Positions 32,549 to 41,561 of a stretch of 64,000 bases of DNA are shown here, one piece after another. The translations under genes were made by a program, and so were the position numbers. Numbering within the stretch: position 1 is the first letter of the stretch; every line of letters starts with the position of its first letter. The notes under the pieces were generated by a model. That model was not told the DNA's origin. It was given only the letters and a program-made list of their open reading frames with translations, and searched no databases. The DNA comes from Sphingomonas sp. KR3-1 (GTDB lineage Bacteria; Pseudomonadota; Alphaproteobacteria; Sphingomonadales; Sphingomonadaceae), in assembly GCF_040049295.1 (NCBI RefSeq), contig NZ_JBDZDQ010000001.1, forward strand, positions 1,922,001 through 1,986,000, written 5' to 3'.

Positions 32549-34630
32549 GTGACCGCAATCTCGCTTCCCGCGGGCACCCTGCCCGCCATCAAGGGGTTCG
32601 CGCTGCCCGGCGCCATCCTGCTGCTCGTCGCGCTGATGGTGGTGCCGATCCCGGCCTTCCTGCTCGACGCCTTCTTCATCCTCAACATCATGATCAGCCT
32701 CGCGGTGCTGATGGTGGCGCTGAACGCGCAGAAGCCGCTCGACTTCTCCGCCTTCCCCACCGTGCTGCTGTTCGCCACGCTGTTCCGCCTCGGCCTCAAC
32801 GTCGCCTCGACGCGCGTCGTGCTGGTGCACGGGCATGAGGGCGAGAGCGCCGCCGGCCATGTGATCGAGGCGTTCGGCACCTTCATGATCGGCGGCGACT
32901 ATGTCGTCGGCCTGGTCGTGTTCGCGGTGATCGTGATCATCAACATGATCGTGGTGACCAAGGGTGCGGGCCGCGTCTCCGAAGTCAGTGCGCGCTTCAC
33001 CCTCGATGCCTTGCCCGGCAAGCAGATGGCGATCGACGCCGACTTGAACGGCGGCCTGATCACGCCGGACGAGGCGCGCGCCAAGCGCATCGAAGTCTCG
33101 ACCGAGGCCGATTTCTACGGCGCGATGGACGGTTCGTCCAAGTTCGTGAAGGGCGATGCCGTCGCCGGCCTGCTGATCCTCGCGATCAACGTGGTGGGCG
33201 GGCTGATCCTCGGCGTCACCAGCCACAAGATGGCGGTGGGCGAGGCGGCGTCGACCTATGTGCTGCTCGCCATCGGCGACGCGCTGGTCGCGCAGGTGCC
33301 GGCGCTGCTGCTCTCGATCGCCGCCGCCGCCATCGTCACCCGGGTCAAGTCGAGCGACGACCTTGCCGGCCAGATCGGCAGCCAGTTCGCCAGCCACAAG
33401 ACCTGGACCCCGGTCGCGGTCATCCTCGGCCTGCTCGGCGTGTTCCCGGGCATGCCGCACTTCCTGATGCTGCCCGCGGCCGCCGGCGCGGGCTTCGCCG
33501 CCTGGCATCTGCGCAAGGCCGCCCGGCGTCCCAAGGTCGTCGCCGCGCCGCCGGCCGAGCCCGCCGATCTCTCGCGGATCAGCTGGGACGAAGTGACCGA
33601 CAACATGCAGGTGATGCTCGACATCGGCTATGGCCTGGTGCCGCTGGTCGACGAGCGCCGCGGTGGGCCGCTGATGAGCCGCATCACCGGCGTGCGCCGC
33701 CAGCTTTCCAAGGAACTGGGCTTCGTCGTGCCGCAGGTGCGCGTGCGCGACGACATCAACCTGGCGCCCTTCACCTATCGGATCGTCATCGGCGGCGTCG
33801 TCGTCGCCGAGGACAATGTCTCGCCCGAGGAAATGCTCGCGATCGACACCGGCCAGGCCGCCGGCCGCCTGAACGGCAAGTCGGTCAAGGACCCGACCTT
33901 CGGCCTCGACGCGCAGTGGATCGCCCAGGGCGATGCCGATGCCGCGACCGGGCTGGGCTATCTCGTCGTCGATCCGGGCACCGTGGTCGCGACCCATCTC
34001 AACCAGTGCCTGATCCAGAATGCGACCGACCTGCTCGGCCCGGACGAGGTCCAGGCGCTGCTCGAGGGGCTCAAGGAGCGCTCGGCCCAGCTGGTCGCCG
34101 CGCTCTGCCCGGCGCCGCTGCCGCTCACCACGCTCACCCAGGTTCTGCGCGGCCTGCTCGCGGAGAATATCCCGCTCAAGGAATTCCGCCGCATCGCCGC
34201 CGCGATCGCCGTCGCTGCCCAGCGCACGCTCGACGCGGACGAGCTGATCGAGCTGATCCGTCCGGAGCTCGGCCCGCTGATCATCCAGAAGCTGTGCGGT
34301 GTGCGCGAGCCGCTGCGCGTGATGACGCTCGAAGGCCAGCTCGAGGCTTTGCTCGGCCAGGCGGTCCGCTCGGATCCGTCGAAGCGCCACACGATCGAGC
34401 CCGATCTCGGCCGCCGCATCGCCGATGCGCTGCAGCGCGCCGCCCAGCCGCTGATCGCCGAGGCCAAGCCCTTCGCGCTCGTCGTCCAGCCGTCGATCCG
34501 CGTCGCGATCCGCAAGCTGCTCAAGAACGTCCTGCCCGACACGCCGGTGATGAGCTTCTTCGAAGTGCCCGAGGACAAGGCCGTCGAAGTCATCGCCGTG
34601 ATCGGCGCGCCGGAGGCGCTGCCCGCATGA
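32549..34630 (+). CDS. flhA: Flagellar biosynthesis protein FlhA
   Basis: FlhA is the large gate subunit of the flagellar type III export apparatus. The 693-residue protein has eight N-terminal membrane helices. The conserved loop RVSEVSARFTLDALPGKQMA and AIDADLNGGLITPDEA lies between helices. A soluble C-domain of about 350 residues follows, including LAPFTYRIVIGG and PLTTLTQVLRGLLAENIPLK. The start is a GTG seven bases after the transglycosylase stop; no ATG fits. It overlaps fliA by four bases. No flhF or flhG follows, unlike many polar flagellates. Confidence 0.96.
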   Translation: MTAISLPAGTLPAIKGFALPGAILLLVALMVVPIPAFLLDAFFILNIMISLAVLMVALNAQKPLDFSAFPTVLLFATLFRLGLNVASTRVVLVHGHEGESAAGHVIEAFGTFMIGGDYVVGLVVFAVIVIINMIVVTKGAGRVSEVSARFTLDALPGKQMAIDADLNGGLITPDEARAKRIEVSTEADFYGAMDGSSKFVKGDAVAGLLILAINVVGGLILGVTSHKMAVGEAASTYVLLAIGDALVAQVPALLLSIAAAAIVTRVKSSDDLAGQIGSQFASHKTWTPVAVILGLLGVFPGMPHFLMLPAAAGAGFAAWHLRKAARRPKVVAAPPAEPADLSRISWDEVTDNMQVMLDIGYGLVPLVDERRGGPLMSRITGVRRQLSKELGFVVPQVRVRDDINLAPFTYRIVIGGVVVAEDNVSPEEMLAIDTGQAAGRLNGKSVKDPTFGLDAQWIAQGDADAATGLGYLVVDPGTVVATHLNQCLIQNATDLLGPDEVQALLEGLKERSAQLVAALCPAPLPLTTLTQVLRGLLAENIPLKEFRRIAAAIAVAAQRTLDADELIELIRPELGPLIIQKLCGVREPLRVMTLEGQLEALLGQAVRSDPSKRHTIEPDLGRRIADALQRAAQPLIAEAKPFALVVQPSIRVAIRKLLKNVLPDTPVMSFFEVPEDKAVEVIAVIGAPEALPA

Positions 34631-35394
34631 ACGCTTTCACCCCAGGGAAACTCGACGCCATGGCTTCACTGGCTCTCGATCCACCGCTGACCTACACGCC
34701 CACGCCGCCGCGGCGCGATCCCGAGGCACTGGTGCGCCGGCACCTGCCGCTGGTCCGGCGCATCGCCTGGCATATCCATGGCTCGATGAGCTCGATCGTC
34801 GAGGTCGAGGATCTGGTGCAGATCGGCCTGGTCGCGCTGATCGAGGCGGCGGCGAACTTCGAGGATCGCGGGCAGGTGACGTTCGAGCAATATCTCGCCA
34901 CGCGGCTGCGCGGCGCGATGATCGACGAGTTGCGCCGCCAGGCGACCACCACTCGCGGCGCGATGCGCCGGCGCAAGGCCTATCAGGAGGCGATATCGGT
35001 GCTCACCCATGAACTGGGCCGCGCGCCCGATGACGAGCAGCTTGCCGCGAAGCTCGGCGTCACGGTCGAGAAGCTGCGCGCCGACTATGCCAATGCCGAG
35101 GCGGTGCGCTTCGATTCGATCGACGAGGCCTATTCGGACGAGAGCCCCTGGTTCATGTCTGACGAGCCCAACGCCTTCGAGCAGCTTGCCGAGAGCGACC
35201 AGCGCGAGGCGCTGATCGCCGCGATCACCGAGCTGCCGGAGCGCGAGCAGCAGGTGATCCAGCTCTATTATGTCGAGGAACTGAACCTCGAGGAGATCGG
35301 CCAGGTCCTCGGCGTCGGCGCCGCGCGCATCTGCCAGATCAAGGCGAGCGCGCATGCCCGGCTGAAAAAGGGGCTGGCGCGGCGGCTGGGGTAG
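34627..35394 (+). CDS. fliA: RNA polymerase sigma28 factor FliA
   Basis: FliA directs late flagellar genes. The 255-residue sigma-70-family protein has region 2 (VEVEDLVQIGLVALIEAA, LATRLRGAMIDELRR), region 3 (VLTHELGRAPDDEQLAAKLG) and region 4 (LPEREQQVIQLYYVEELNLE, then EIGQVLGVGAARICQIKASA). The first ATG (34627) overlaps the flhA stop; an internal ATG at 34660 is possible. FliA/FlgM targets seen nearby are motA, flgM, fliD and perhaps fliC. Confidence 0.93.
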   Translation: MNAFTPGKLDAMASLALDPPLTYTPTPPRRDPEALVRRHLPLVRRIAWHIHGSMSSIVEVEDLVQIGLVALIEAAANFEDRGQVTFEQYLATRLRGAMIDELRRQATTTRGAMRRRKAYQEAISVLTHELGRAPDDEQLAAKLGVTVEKLRADYANAEAVRFDSIDEAYSDESPWFMSDEPNAFEQLAESDQREALIAAITELPEREQQVIQLYYVEELNLEEIGQVLGVGAARICQIKASAHARLKKGLARRLG

Positions 35395-35412
35395 GGCTCT
35401 TCGCTGTCCTTC

Positions 35413-35496
35413 CCTTCCGTTCCCGGCGAACGCCGGGGCTCAGGGTTTCTCTGCGGTGTCGCTTGTGATCCTGGGCCCCGGCGTTCGCCGGGGAAC
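35413..35496. repeat. Extragenic palindromic repeat, copy 2
   Basis: This is the fuller copy of the element at 1147-1210. The outer arms GTTCCCGGCGAACGCCGGGG and its inverse around 35470-35496 make a roughly 77-bp imperfect palindrome with internal TTTCTCTGC. It occupies part of the 316-bp gap after fliA (35395-35710), which holds no gene. The rest of the gap carries a 19-base string also found at 9547-9565, an alternating purine-pyrimidine tract (35586-35617) and a doubled GTGACTTT motif near 35619. The element may also end the flhA-fliA transcript. Confidence 0.7.
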
Positions 35497-35710
35497 AGCA
35501 CTGGTAATGTAGGATTTCGTCTGCAAGACTCCGCGCATGGCCTTCGCAGCGCCTTCCCCGGAAGCCCTCCCGAACCTGACTTCCCACGCGCGCGGGCGCG
35601 CGCACGCGCGTGTATGTAGTGACTTTTGTGACTTTCCGGCCCGCGCTCCGCTTGCGCGGCCCCGGTGCTTGCCCCACACATCGGCCCCGAACCATTTCGG
35701 GGGATTTCAC

Positions 35711-37060
35711 GTGACCAAGCATCTCTTCCTGGCCGGCGCGATGGCGTGCGGGCTGCTGGCCTCGCCGGCCTTCGCGCAGGACAAGTGGACCGTCCGCCCC
35801 GAATGGGTGCGCGCGCATGAGAGCTTCCTGGCCAGCGATGCGCTGCAGGGCCGCGGCAGCGCGACGCGCGACGAGGCGATCGCTGCGGCATACGTGGCCG
35901 CCCAGTTCGAGGGCTTCGGGTTGAAGACCGCGCCGGGCATGCAGGGCTATCTCCAGCCGGCGACGATCGTGCGTGCCACCCTCAAGGGCGCGTCGCTCGT
36001 CTCGGGCAGCATCAATGTGCCCCAGATCGGCGTGCTGGTCGGCGCGGCGGAGGGGACGGGCGGCAAGTCGGTGGTCTTCGCCGGCACCGATCCCGCGGCG
36101 CTGCCGGCGGGCGAGGTCGTGCTCGCCTCGGGCGATCCCGACATCATGGCGATGTACCGCGCTGCCGGCCGCAAGGGCGTCAAGCTGCTCGTCCTGCGCC
36201 AGAGCGCCAAGACCGATGCGATGGTGAAGGCGATGGGTGGCCAGCCACGCATGCCGACCTTCCTCGACGGCGCGCCCAAGGAGCCGCGCACCGTTGTCGC
36301 GGTGGTTCCCGCGGCGCAGTTCGATGCGCTGGCGAGGACGCCGGGTGCAGACGTGCAGGTGAGGCTCGACGTCGCGCGCGAGACCAGCATCACCACCAAT
36401 GCGATCGGCTGGCTGCCCGGCACTGATCCCAAGGCAGGGGTGATCCTGCTCACCGCGCATCTCGATCACCTCGGCGTGCGGTCGGACGGCGTGATCATGC
36501 ACGGCGCCAATGACGATGCCTCGGGCACCACCGCGGTGCTCGAGCTGGCCCGCGCACTCGCCGCCGGCAAGCCGATGAAGCGCGGCGTGCTGTTCGTCGC
36601 GTATGGTGCGGAGGAGATTGGCGGGATGGGCTCGACCTGGTTCGGCATGCACCCGCCGGTGCCGCTCGCCGACATGGTCGCCAATATCGAGTTCGAGATG
36701 ATCGGCGCGCAGGATCCCAAGCTCCCTGCCGGCCAGATGATGATGACCGGCTTCGAGCGGTCGAACCTGGGCGAGACGCTGAAGAGCCACGGCGCGCTGG
36801 TCGGGCCCGATCCCTATCCGGAGCAGCATTTCTTCGAGCGCTCGGACAACTACTCGCTCGCGCTGCAGGGCGTGGTCGCCCACACCATCTCGGGCTGGGC
36901 GGTGATCCCGACCTATCATACCCCGCAGGACGATCTCGCCAGCCTCGACATCGCGTTCATGACGCGGGCGATCCAGTCACTGGTCGAGCCGATCCGCTCG
37001 CTGGCGAACAGCGCGGACAAGCCGGAATGGAAGCCGGGCGGCAGGCCGGGTAGCCGCTGA
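35711..37060 (+). CDS. M28 family zinc metallopeptidase, secreted
   Basis: This 449-residue protein starts at a GTG with GGGG upstream, giving the signal peptide MTKHLFLAGAMACGLLASPA ending FAQ. A protease-associated segment precedes the M28 catalytic domain. That domain shows zinc-ligand motifs TAHLDHLG, NDDASGTTAVLELA and the catalytic glutamates in AYGAEEIGGMGS. A late histidine occurs in IPTYHTPQDD. Such enzymes are aminopeptidases of the periplasm or exterior. It interrupts the flagellar locus between fliA and fliC and has no evident flagellar role. Confidence 0.9.
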   Translation: MTKHLFLAGAMACGLLASPAFAQDKWTVRPEWVRAHESFLASDALQGRGSATRDEAIAAAYVAAQFEGFGLKTAPGMQGYLQPATIVRATLKGASLVSGSINVPQIGVLVGAAEGTGGKSVVFAGTDPAALPAGEVVLASGDPDIMAMYRAAGRKGVKLLVLRQSAKTDAMVKAMGGQPRMPTFLDGAPKEPRTVVAVVPAAQFDALARTPGADVQVRLDVARETSITTNAIGWLPGTDPKAGVILLTAHLDHLGVRSDGVIMHGANDDASGTTAVLELARALAAGKPMKRGVLFVAYGAEEIGGMGSTWFGMHPPVPLADMVANIEFEMIGAQDPKLPAGQMMMTGFERSNLGETLKSHGALVGPDPYPEQHFFERSDNYSLALQGVVAHTISGWAVIPTYHTPQDDLASLDIAFMTRAIQSLVEPIRSLANSADKPEWKPGGRPGSR

Positions 37061-37102
37061 TATCACGGTGCCGGCCGGCGCCGCACTGAACAAGAACGGA
37101 AA

Positions 37103-37133
37103 AGCCCCGGTGATCACTCGGACCACCGGGGCT
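37103..37133 (-). terminator. Rho-independent terminator of fliC
   Basis: AGCCCCGGTG (37103-37112) pairs with CACCGGGGCT (37124-37133). On the minus strand the hairpin is followed by TTTTCCGTTCTTG. It sits about 80 bp after the fliC stop in the gap shared with the convergent M28 gene (37061-37212). A second small hairpin, GGGGT-GAC-ACCCC (37187-37199), lies nearer the stop. Confidence 0.8.
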
Positions 37134-37212
37134 CCCCATGCGCCCCCTCCGGCAAGAAGGGGTGACCGGCCTTGGTGCCTGTCAGGGGGGTGACACCCCG
37201 ACCGGCACGCGC

Positions 37213-38031
37213 TTACTGGAGAAGCTTGAGCACCGACTGCTGGCTCTGGTTCGCCTGAGCGAGCATCGCCGTCGAAGCCTGGGACAGGATCTGCGCCTTG
37301 GCGAGCGCCGCCGTCTCGGTCGAATAGTCGGTGTCCTCGATGCGGCTGCGTGCGTCGCTGAGGTTCGCCACGTTCGACTGGAGGTTGTTCACCACCGATT
37401 CGAGCTGGCTCTGGCCGGCGCCGAGGCTGGCGCGGGCGGTGTTCACCGTCTTGAGCGCGTCGTCGATCGTCTGCAGCGCGTCCGAAGCGTCGTCCTTGTC
37501 CGAGATATCGATGCCGACGGCGTCGTCGAGGTCGATCTCGCTGAAGTCGAGCGACACGGTGTCGGCCGCGGTCGAGCCGGTCTGGATGGTCACGCTGCCC
37601 GAGTCACCTGCCGTGCCGTCGAACAGGGCCACGCCGTTGAAGGTGGTGTTCGACAGGATGTTGGTGATCTGGGTGGTCAGCGCGGTGACTTCGGTCTGCA
37701 GGTTGCCGCGGTCGTCGTCTGAGTAGGTGCCCGAAGCCGACTGGACCGACAGCTCGCGGATGCGCTGCAGCATGTTGGTGACTTCCGAGAGCGCGCCTTC
37801 AGCGGTCTGCGCCATCGAGATGCCGTCATTGGCGTTGCGAACCGCCTGGTTCATGCCGCGGATCGAAGCGGTCATCGTCGAAGCGATCGCCAGGCCGGCG
37901 GCGTCGTCCTTCGCGCTGTTGATGCGCTTGCCGGTCGACAGGCGCTCCATCGAGGTGGCCAGCGCGCTGTTGGCGCCGGTCGAAGCGTTGGCGGCGCGCA
38001 GCGCCGCGGTGTTGGTTCCGATAACAGTCAT
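37213..38031 (-). CDS. fliC: Flagellin
   Basis: This is the filament subunit, 272 residues. It begins MTVIGTNTAALRAANASTGA and has the conserved N-terminal helix segment MERLSTGKRINSAKDDAAGL. It ends in the helical tail TAALAKAQILSQASTAMLAQ followed by ANQSQQSVLKLLQ. Only the D0/D1 ends and a short variable centre are present, giving a compact flagellin. The ATG at 38031 has GGAG 8-11 bases upstream; a longer frame upstream is not homologous. It is the only flagellin gene in the window. Confidence 0.97.
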   Translation of the reverse strand: MTVIGTNTAALRAANASTGANSALATSMERLSTGKRINSAKDDAAGLAIASTMTASIRGMNQAVRNANDGISMAQTAEGALSEVTNMLQRIRELSVQSASGTYSDDDRGNLQTEVTALTTQITNILSNTTFNGVALFDGTAGDSGSVTIQTGSTAADTVSLDFSEIDLDDAVGIDISDKDDASDALQTIDDALKTVNTARASLGAGQSQLESVVNNLQSNVANLSDARSRIEDTDYSTETAALAKAQILSQASTAMLAQANQSQQSVLKLLQ

Positions 38032-38134
38032 GTTCGTTACTCCATGCTCGTCGGCTTCCCATCTACCCCCCTGAACGGGAGCTCGGAGCCGCCAAGGCAA
38101 GGAACGGCCGCTGCCGGCCCGGCTTAAGCAAAAA

Positions 38135-38161
38135 ATTTCGGCGCTACGTGCGCACGCGTAG
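38135..38161 (-). promoter_or_regulatory. Possible sigma28 promoter of fliC
   Basis: On the minus strand, GCCGAAAT (38142-38135) matches the sigma28 -10 well. The segment 15 bases upstream is CTAC (38161-38158), a poor -35. The leader would be about 97 bases. I saw no sigma54 match in the 222-bp gap 38032-38253, which otherwise holds no gene. Confidence 0.35.
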
Positions 38162-38253
38162 ACGCGCCCGGACCAAGGTGGTGGCGGATTACGTAAATTT
38201 ACGGTGCGTTAACCAACCTAGCCCCAGAAGGATGGTGTTCAGGGGGTTTACCA

Positions 38254-39510
38254 ATGCGATCCATCGTTCCGTCCGCCGCCGTGCTGCGCCAGAAATACGC
38301 ACTCGTTTCCTCTCTGCGGGCCCAGGGCTTCGCGGTCGGAACCTGCGAGGATGGCCGCCCGAGCGCGAACGACCTGTTCCTGGTCGCGGAGGGCGAAGTG
38401 CCCCCCGCCGCCGCGCGCACGCTGATCCTGGGCGACGAAGGCCGCCAGGCGATCGCGTTCGGTGACGGCAATCCGGCCCGCCTTTCCTACACCCCCGAGG
38501 ATGCCGCGGTCGGTGCGGGCTTCGCCACCGCGCTGCTGCGTGGGCCGCAGGAGCCGGTTGCCGCGGATCCCGAGAGCCTGGCGCTGCTGGCGCTCGCCGA
38601 GCGCGTCGCCGCGTCCGACATCACCGTGCTGATCAACGGCCCGACCGGCACCGGCAAGGAAGTCCTCGCCCGCGCCATCCACAACAATTCCGCCCGCCGC
38701 GACGGGCCCTTCGTCGCGATCAACTGCGCCGCGCTGCCCGAGACGATGCTCGAGGCGATGCTGTTCGGCCACCAGAAGGGCGCCTTCACCGGCGCGTCCT
38801 CGGGCGGCCAGGGCTTCTTCCGCGCCGCGCATGGCGGCACGCTGCTGCTCGACGAGATCGCCGAGATGCCGCTCAACCTCCAGGCCAAGCTGCTCCGCGT
38901 GCTCCAGGAGCGCGAAGTGGTGCCGATCGGCGGCACCATGCCGGAGAAGATCGACGTCCGCGTCGTCGCCTGCGCCAATCGCGACCTGCAGGGCGAAGTC
39001 ACCGCTGGCCGGTTCCGCGCCGATCTTTACTACCGCCTCTCGGTCTTCCCGCTGATGACCAAGGCGCTGGCCGAGCGTCCCGGCGACATCGCCGCGCTTT
39101 CGGCCGCGATGGTGGTCCGCCATGCCGGCGGCCGCGGCGCGATGCCGTGGCTCTCGAACGAGGCGCTCGAAGCGCTGCGCGACCATGACTGGCCGGGCAA
39201 TGTCCGCGAGCTCGAGAATGTCATCCAGCGCGCGCTGCTGCTCTGCGGCGGCCGCACCATCGATCCCGAGCACCTGATCTTCGACCGCCCGGCCGCGCAG
39301 CGTGCCGACGTCGAAGCGTCGGGCACGCTCTCCAACATCGTTCAGATGCACGAGTTCGCCGCGATCCGCGAAGTGCTCGCCGAATGCGGCGGCAGCCGGA
39401 TCGAGACCGCCAAGCGGCTCGGCATCTCGGAGCGCACGCTGCGCTATCGCCTCGCCAAGGCGCGCGAGCAGGGCGAGCAGATCGATAGCAAGGCGAGGGC
39501 TTCGGCATGA
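38254..39510 (+). CDS. flbD: Sigma54-dependent flagellar transcription activator (FlbD/FleQ-like)
   Basis: This is a 418-residue bacterial enhancer-binding protein. The N-terminal 100 residues do not show a normal phosphorylation-competent receiver. The AAA+ domain has Walker A GPTGTGKE (129-136), the sigma54-contacting GAFTGA (176-181) and Walker B GGTLLLDE. A C-terminal Fis-type helix-turn-helix, IETAKRLGISERTLRYRLAK, completes it. It leads the fliE-flhB operon and overlaps fliE by four bases. It is the natural activator of the sigma54 promoters at 29035, 29183 and 31594. The symbol is given for resemblance to Caulobacter FlbD. Confidence 0.85.
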   Translation: MRSIVPSAAVLRQKYALVSSLRAQGFAVGTCEDGRPSANDLFLVAEGEVPPAAARTLILGDEGRQAIAFGDGNPARLSYTPEDAAVGAGFATALLRGPQEPVAADPESLALLALAERVAASDITVLINGPTGTGKEVLARAIHNNSARRDGPFVAINCAALPETMLEAMLFGHQKGAFTGASSGGQGFFRAAHGGTLLLDEIAEMPLNLQAKLLRVLQEREVVPIGGTMPEKIDVRVVACANRDLQGEVTAGRFRADLYYRLSVFPLMTKALAERPGDIAALSAAMVVRHAGGRGAMPWLSNEALEALRDHDWPGNVRELENVIQRALLLCGGRTIDPEHLIFDRPAAQRADVEASGTLSNIVQMHEFAAIREVLAECGGSRIETAKRLGISERTLRYRLAKAREQGEQIDSKARASA

Positions 39511-39869
39511 GCGGGGTGGACGGGATCGGCGGCGGCGCGATGAGCGTCGACCGGGTCATGGCGCTGCGCGCCCAGATCCTCGAGCGCAACGCCGCGCTCG
39601 CCAAGGCCAATGATACGCCCGCCGTCACCGGCACCGAGGGTGCCAAGGGCGCGAACTTCACCGCGTCGATGGAAGACGCCTTCAAGCAGGTCAACGCCGC
39701 CCAGAACCAGGCCGGTGCGCTGTCCGAAGCCTATGAGCGCGGCGAGACGGTCGACATCGCCAAGGTGATGCTCGCCCGCCAGCAGGCGTCGGTCGGCTTC
39801 GAAGCGACCCTCCAGGTCCGCAACAAACTCCTGTCCGCATACAAGGACATCATGAGCATGCCGGTGTAA
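39507..39869 (+). CDS. fliE: Flagellar hook-basal body protein FliE
   Basis: FliE joins the MS ring to the rod. The 120-residue protein has the family's conserved C-terminal half, ARQQASVGFEATLQVRNKLL followed by AYKDIMSMPV. Its ATG overlaps the stop of the regulator gene and it is followed after three bases by fliF, the standard order. Confidence 0.93.
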   Translation: MSGVDGIGGGAMSVDRVMALRAQILERNAALAKANDTPAVTGTEGAKGANFTASMEDAFKQVNAAQNQAGALSEAYERGETVDIAKVMLARQQASVGFEATLQVRNKLLSAYKDIMSMPV

Positions 39870-39872
39870 TCC

Positions 39873-41561
39873 ATGAGCAACGCACTCACCGCCACCGAAC
39901 CGCAAGGCCTCCCCTCGGGCCGCCTCGCCGGACCGCTCGCCCAGGCCCGCGGACTGCTCGCGCAGCCCGCGGTCAAGCGCGCGATGCCGCTCATCTTCCT
40001 GGTCTGCCTGGTCGCCGCCGGCTTCCTCGCCTGGTCGCTGGTCGCGACTTCGCCGCAGCGGATCCTGTTCGCCAACGTGACCGATGCCGACAAGGCCGCG
40101 ATCAGCTCGGCGCTCGAGGGCGCCAGCATCAAGTCGAGCATCGACAGCTCGGGCTCGATCACGGTTGCCGAGGACGATTACCACAAGGCGCGGATGCTGC
40201 TCGCCAGCCAGAACCTGCCCAAGGCGGCACCGGGGGGCTACCAGATCCTCGACCAGCTGCCGATGGGCGTTTCGCGCGCCGTCGAAGGCGAGCGCCTGCG
40301 CCAGGCGCGTGAGACCGAGCTCGCCCGCTCGATCGAGGAGATCGATTCGGTCGCCGAGGCGCGCGTCCACCTCGCCACGCCAGAGGCCAGCGTGTTCGTT
40401 CGCGACAAGGCGGTGCCCACCGCCTCGGTGATCCTCAAGCTCCAGCCCGGCCGAGCGCTGGGCGAGGCGCAGACCCGCGCGATCGTCAATCTCGTCGCCT
40501 CGTCGGTTCCCGGCATGGCGGCCGAGAACGTCACCATCGTCGATCAGATGGGCGCGTTGCTCTCGAAGAAGGGCAACGAGGCCAATTCGGCCGGCGATGC
40601 CCGCATCGACTATCAGCGTCGCATCGAGGACAAGTATCGCGAGCAGCTGGTCCAGCTGCTGACCCCGCTCGTCGGCGCCGGCAACTTCACCGCCGAGGTG
40701 CAGGCCGATGTCGACCTCGACGAGAACCAGGCGACGCGCGAAAGCTATGACAAGGAAGGCGTGCTCGCCGCCGAGCAGGGCGCCTGGACCGGCAACAAGG
40801 ACGGCCAGGCCCCGGGTGGTATCCCGGGCGCGCTCTCCAACACGCCGCCGCCGGCCAGCACGATCACCGCGCCCAATGCGCAGCCGACGCCCGGTGCGGC
40901 GCCTGCCGCGCCCGGCACCACGGTGGCCGCCGGCGCTGCCCAGGCGACGCCGCAGAAGCAGAGCGACAGCTTCACCCGCACCTATGAGACCGGCAAGCAG
41001 GTCTCGGTGACGCGCCAGGCCCCGGGGAGCATCAAGCGCCTGTCGGTTGCGGTGCTGCTGCGCGAGGAAGGCGGCAAGCCGCGCTCGCAGGTCGAGATCC
41101 AGCAGATCACCCAGCTCGTCCAGGCGGCGGTCGGCTATAACCAGGGCCGCACCGACCAGGTCACCGTGATCAGCCGCAAGTTCACCACCGCCGCCGATGC
41201 CGCCGAAAAGGGCCCGGCCTGGTACGAGGCCGAATGGGTGCCGCTCGCCGCGCGCAACGCCACCGCGCTGGTGATCGCGCTGCTCGTGCTGTTCCTCGGC
41301 GTCCGGCCGCTCACCAAGGCGCTGCTCAAGAAGCGCGAGGAGCCGGCCGCGGCCGCGGGCAATCGCCCGGCGCTTGCGATGAGCGGCGCGCCCGGCGAGG
41401 ACGGCCAGGACCATGGCCATGCGCCGGTCTCGATCGACATGCTCGACAGCGCCGGAAACAGCTATGACGAGCGCGTCGGCCTGGTCCGCGGCTTCACCCG
41501 CGACAACCCCGCACGCGCCGCCCTGGCGGTGCGCGACATGATCAAGGCAGACGCCCAGTGA
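39873..41561 (+). CDS. fliF: Flagellar MS-ring protein FliF
   Basis: FliF forms the membrane ring that templates the motor. The 562-residue protein has two membrane helices (about 36-58 and 464-484). Between them are ring-building motifs with VARVHLA-like VAEARVHLATPE and NLVASSVPGMAAENVTIVDQ. The middle carries an alanine-proline linker (about 305-355). The cytoplasmic tail ends with the FliG-binding segment RGFTRDNPARAALAVRDMIK. Its stop overlaps the GTG of fliG. Confidence 0.96.
   Translation: MSNALTATEPQGLPSGRLAGPLAQARGLLAQPAVKRAMPLIFLVCLVAAGFLAWSLVATSPQRILFANVTDADKAAISSALEGASIKSSIDSSGSITVAEDDYHKARMLLASQNLPKAAPGGYQILDQLPMGVSRAVEGERLRQARETELARSIEEIDSVAEARVHLATPEASVFVRDKAVPTASVILKLQPGRALGEAQTRAIVNLVASSVPGMAAENVTIVDQMGALLSKKGNEANSAGDARIDYQRRIEDKYREQLVQLLTPLVGAGNFTAEVQADVDLDENQATRESYDKEGVLAAEQGAWTGNKDGQAPGGIPGALSNTPPPASTITAPNAQPTPGAAPAAPGTTVAAGAAQATPQKQSDSFTRTYETGKQVSVTRQAPGSIKRLSVAVLLREEGGKPRSQVEIQQITQLVQAAVGYNQGRTDQVTVISRKFTTAADAAEKGPAWYEAEWVPLAARNATALVIALLVLFLGVRPLTKALLKKREEPAAAAGNRPALAMSGAPGEDGQDHGHAPVSIDMLDSAGNSYDERVGLVRGFTRDNPARAALAVRDMIKADAQ

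Noticed and set aside
31670..34390. 906-residue minus-strand frame opposite the transglycosylase-like gene and flhA
   Set aside because: Shadow of well-supported plus-strand genes; no domain recognised.
1147..35496. CRISPR-like repeats
   Set aside because: The repeated palindromes are only two copies 34 kb apart with no spacers and no cas genes.
38128..38150. Sigma54 promoter for fliC
   Set aside because: A TTGCT element is present on the minus strand but the required GG is not found 12 bases upstream; the GCCGAAAT sigma28 reading fits better.
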